Made by a program: the position numbers and the translations under genes
Notes under the pieces: model-generated
Told to the model about the DNA's origin: nothing
What the model saw: the letters and a program-made list of their open reading frames with translations, nothing else
Databases searched by the model: none
Shown here: positions 63,140 to 64,000 of the stretch, piece after piece
Position numbering within the stretch: position 1 is the first letter of the stretch
How the letters are laid out: every line of letters begins with the position of its first letter
Origin: Hypomesus transpacificus
Taxonomy: Eukaryota; Chordata; Actinopteri; Osmeriformes; Osmeridae
Assembly: GCF_021917145.1 (NCBI RefSeq)
Contig: NC_061066.1
Coordinates: 9,522,685 to 9,586,684 of the forward strand
Direction of reading: 5' to 3'
DNA length: 64,000 bases

Positions 63140-64000
63140 GGGTCTTGATAAATGTTTTTTATTGAAGACCAGTAAGTACCAACAGTTGTGGATTTTAACT
63201 GAATATGTGTATGTTACTTCTACAGAGCAAGCAAGAACTTTCCTTATCGATGCCAAGCACACATCTGACTCTATACAGGGCGAGGGCAAGTATCTAGAAA
63301 TATTAATTCCAGCACTCAGATTATGTGAAGCCTAGTCTAATACATCATGGTATATATTATTGGCCAAAGATATTTATTTAACAATAAACAAAGGGTTAGA
63401 AATACAATAATATAAAATTCTAGGGTAATAATAAAAATATTATAACCCTATATAACTAATATTTGGTTTTTGCGATGATCAACAATTTAATTTTCTCCCA
63501 GTTTCGCACAATGGTCACTGAAGTGTGGATAACTAAAGATTTTAGCCAATTCAATATACAGATTCATGATGTACAAAGTTTTTTTTTCCAAAACCCAACG
63601 AAACCTCCAAATTACAATAGGCCAGTTAATATAAATGCTTACGAACAATGTTAAAATATGTAGTGTTTCAAAAAATACAAAAGGAAAGGAAAAAGCTTAC
63701 TTTCAGCAGAAACAAGCGCCATTTTTCTATCCAAGTCAGACATTTCTGTTCCATTGCAAGCTTAACCCACAGAGGCAAAAGTAATGGGACAATGATTTCA
63801 ACTGAAATGGTGGATAAAATGTCTCAAGAATCTAACTTTGTCCCACGCAGGAACTAATGAGCTTCTAGTTCCTGTGATTATCTTTGTCAAACAATGGAAC
63901 TGCAATTAATGACGAGTTAAACTGGTTTTGTTGTTTAACACTGAGGAAGGTTAGATAAGATGGTCACACCAAACCAGACAAATGTGAATCAGACCCTAAA
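63140..64000 (-). other. Possible 3'UTR of a convergent gene at the window edge
   Basis: On the minus strand AATAAA (plus-strand TTTATT at 63158-63163) precedes AT-rich sequence with no coding match. The arrangement fits a convergent gene ending here. No exon is recognised, so it remains unassigned. Confidence 0.3.

Overview
The window is nuclear DNA from a teleost fish. It carries seven spliced protein-coding genes, all on the + strand. They have short phase-consistent introns, a vasotocin (not vasopressin) precursor, tRNA-derived SINE copies with the teleost tail motif GTAAGTCGCTCTGGATAAGAG, and hAT and Tc1-like DNA transposon relics. Tandem repeats are extremely dense, with a minisatellite in many introns and most intergenic gaps. 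The SINE tail and repeat style would suit a salmonid, pike or smelt-like lineage, but I cannot fix the species.

Layout: 1-14.4 kb is gene-poor and made of minisatellites, one well-defined SINE and transposon remnants. prxl2c (peroxiredoxin-like 2C) is at 14397-16292. cdc14b (dual-specificity phosphatase) is at 17140 to about 31.1 kb, with two alternative first coding exons and a polyA signal at 31099. lzts3 (ProSAPiP1-like postsynaptic scaffold) is at 32993-39920, with a 3'UTR to about 42.36 kb. ubox5 (U-box/RING E3 ligase) is at 43630-49599, with a 2.4 kb minisatellite in its last intron. avp (vasotocin-neurophysin) is at 52141-53589, with a CRE and a TATA box just upstream. A CCL27/28-like CC chemokine gene is at 54502-56292. 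slc35d2 (nucleotide-sugar transporter) is at 57840-62756. The last 0.9 kb may be the 3' end of a convergent gene.

The order joins genes that in human lie in two blocks: PRXL2C, CDC14B and SLC35D2 (9q22) and LZTS3, UBOX5 and AVP (20p13). The neighbours share no obvious pathway. The block looks like conserved synteny rather than a functional cluster.

The most unusual features are structural. A nearly perfect 113-bp foldback lies in a 370-nt cdc14b intron. Tandem arrays have copied real splice sites (lzts3 exon 5 donor, cdc14b exon 11 acceptor, chemokine exon 1 donor). Repeats have expanded inside lzts3 coding exons, with two apparent reading-frame discontinuities beside homopolymers. A higher-order repeat fills the last ubox5 intron. 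I did not find a self-contained novel molecular system. All exon limits are read by eye from GT-AG sites, phase and family similarity.
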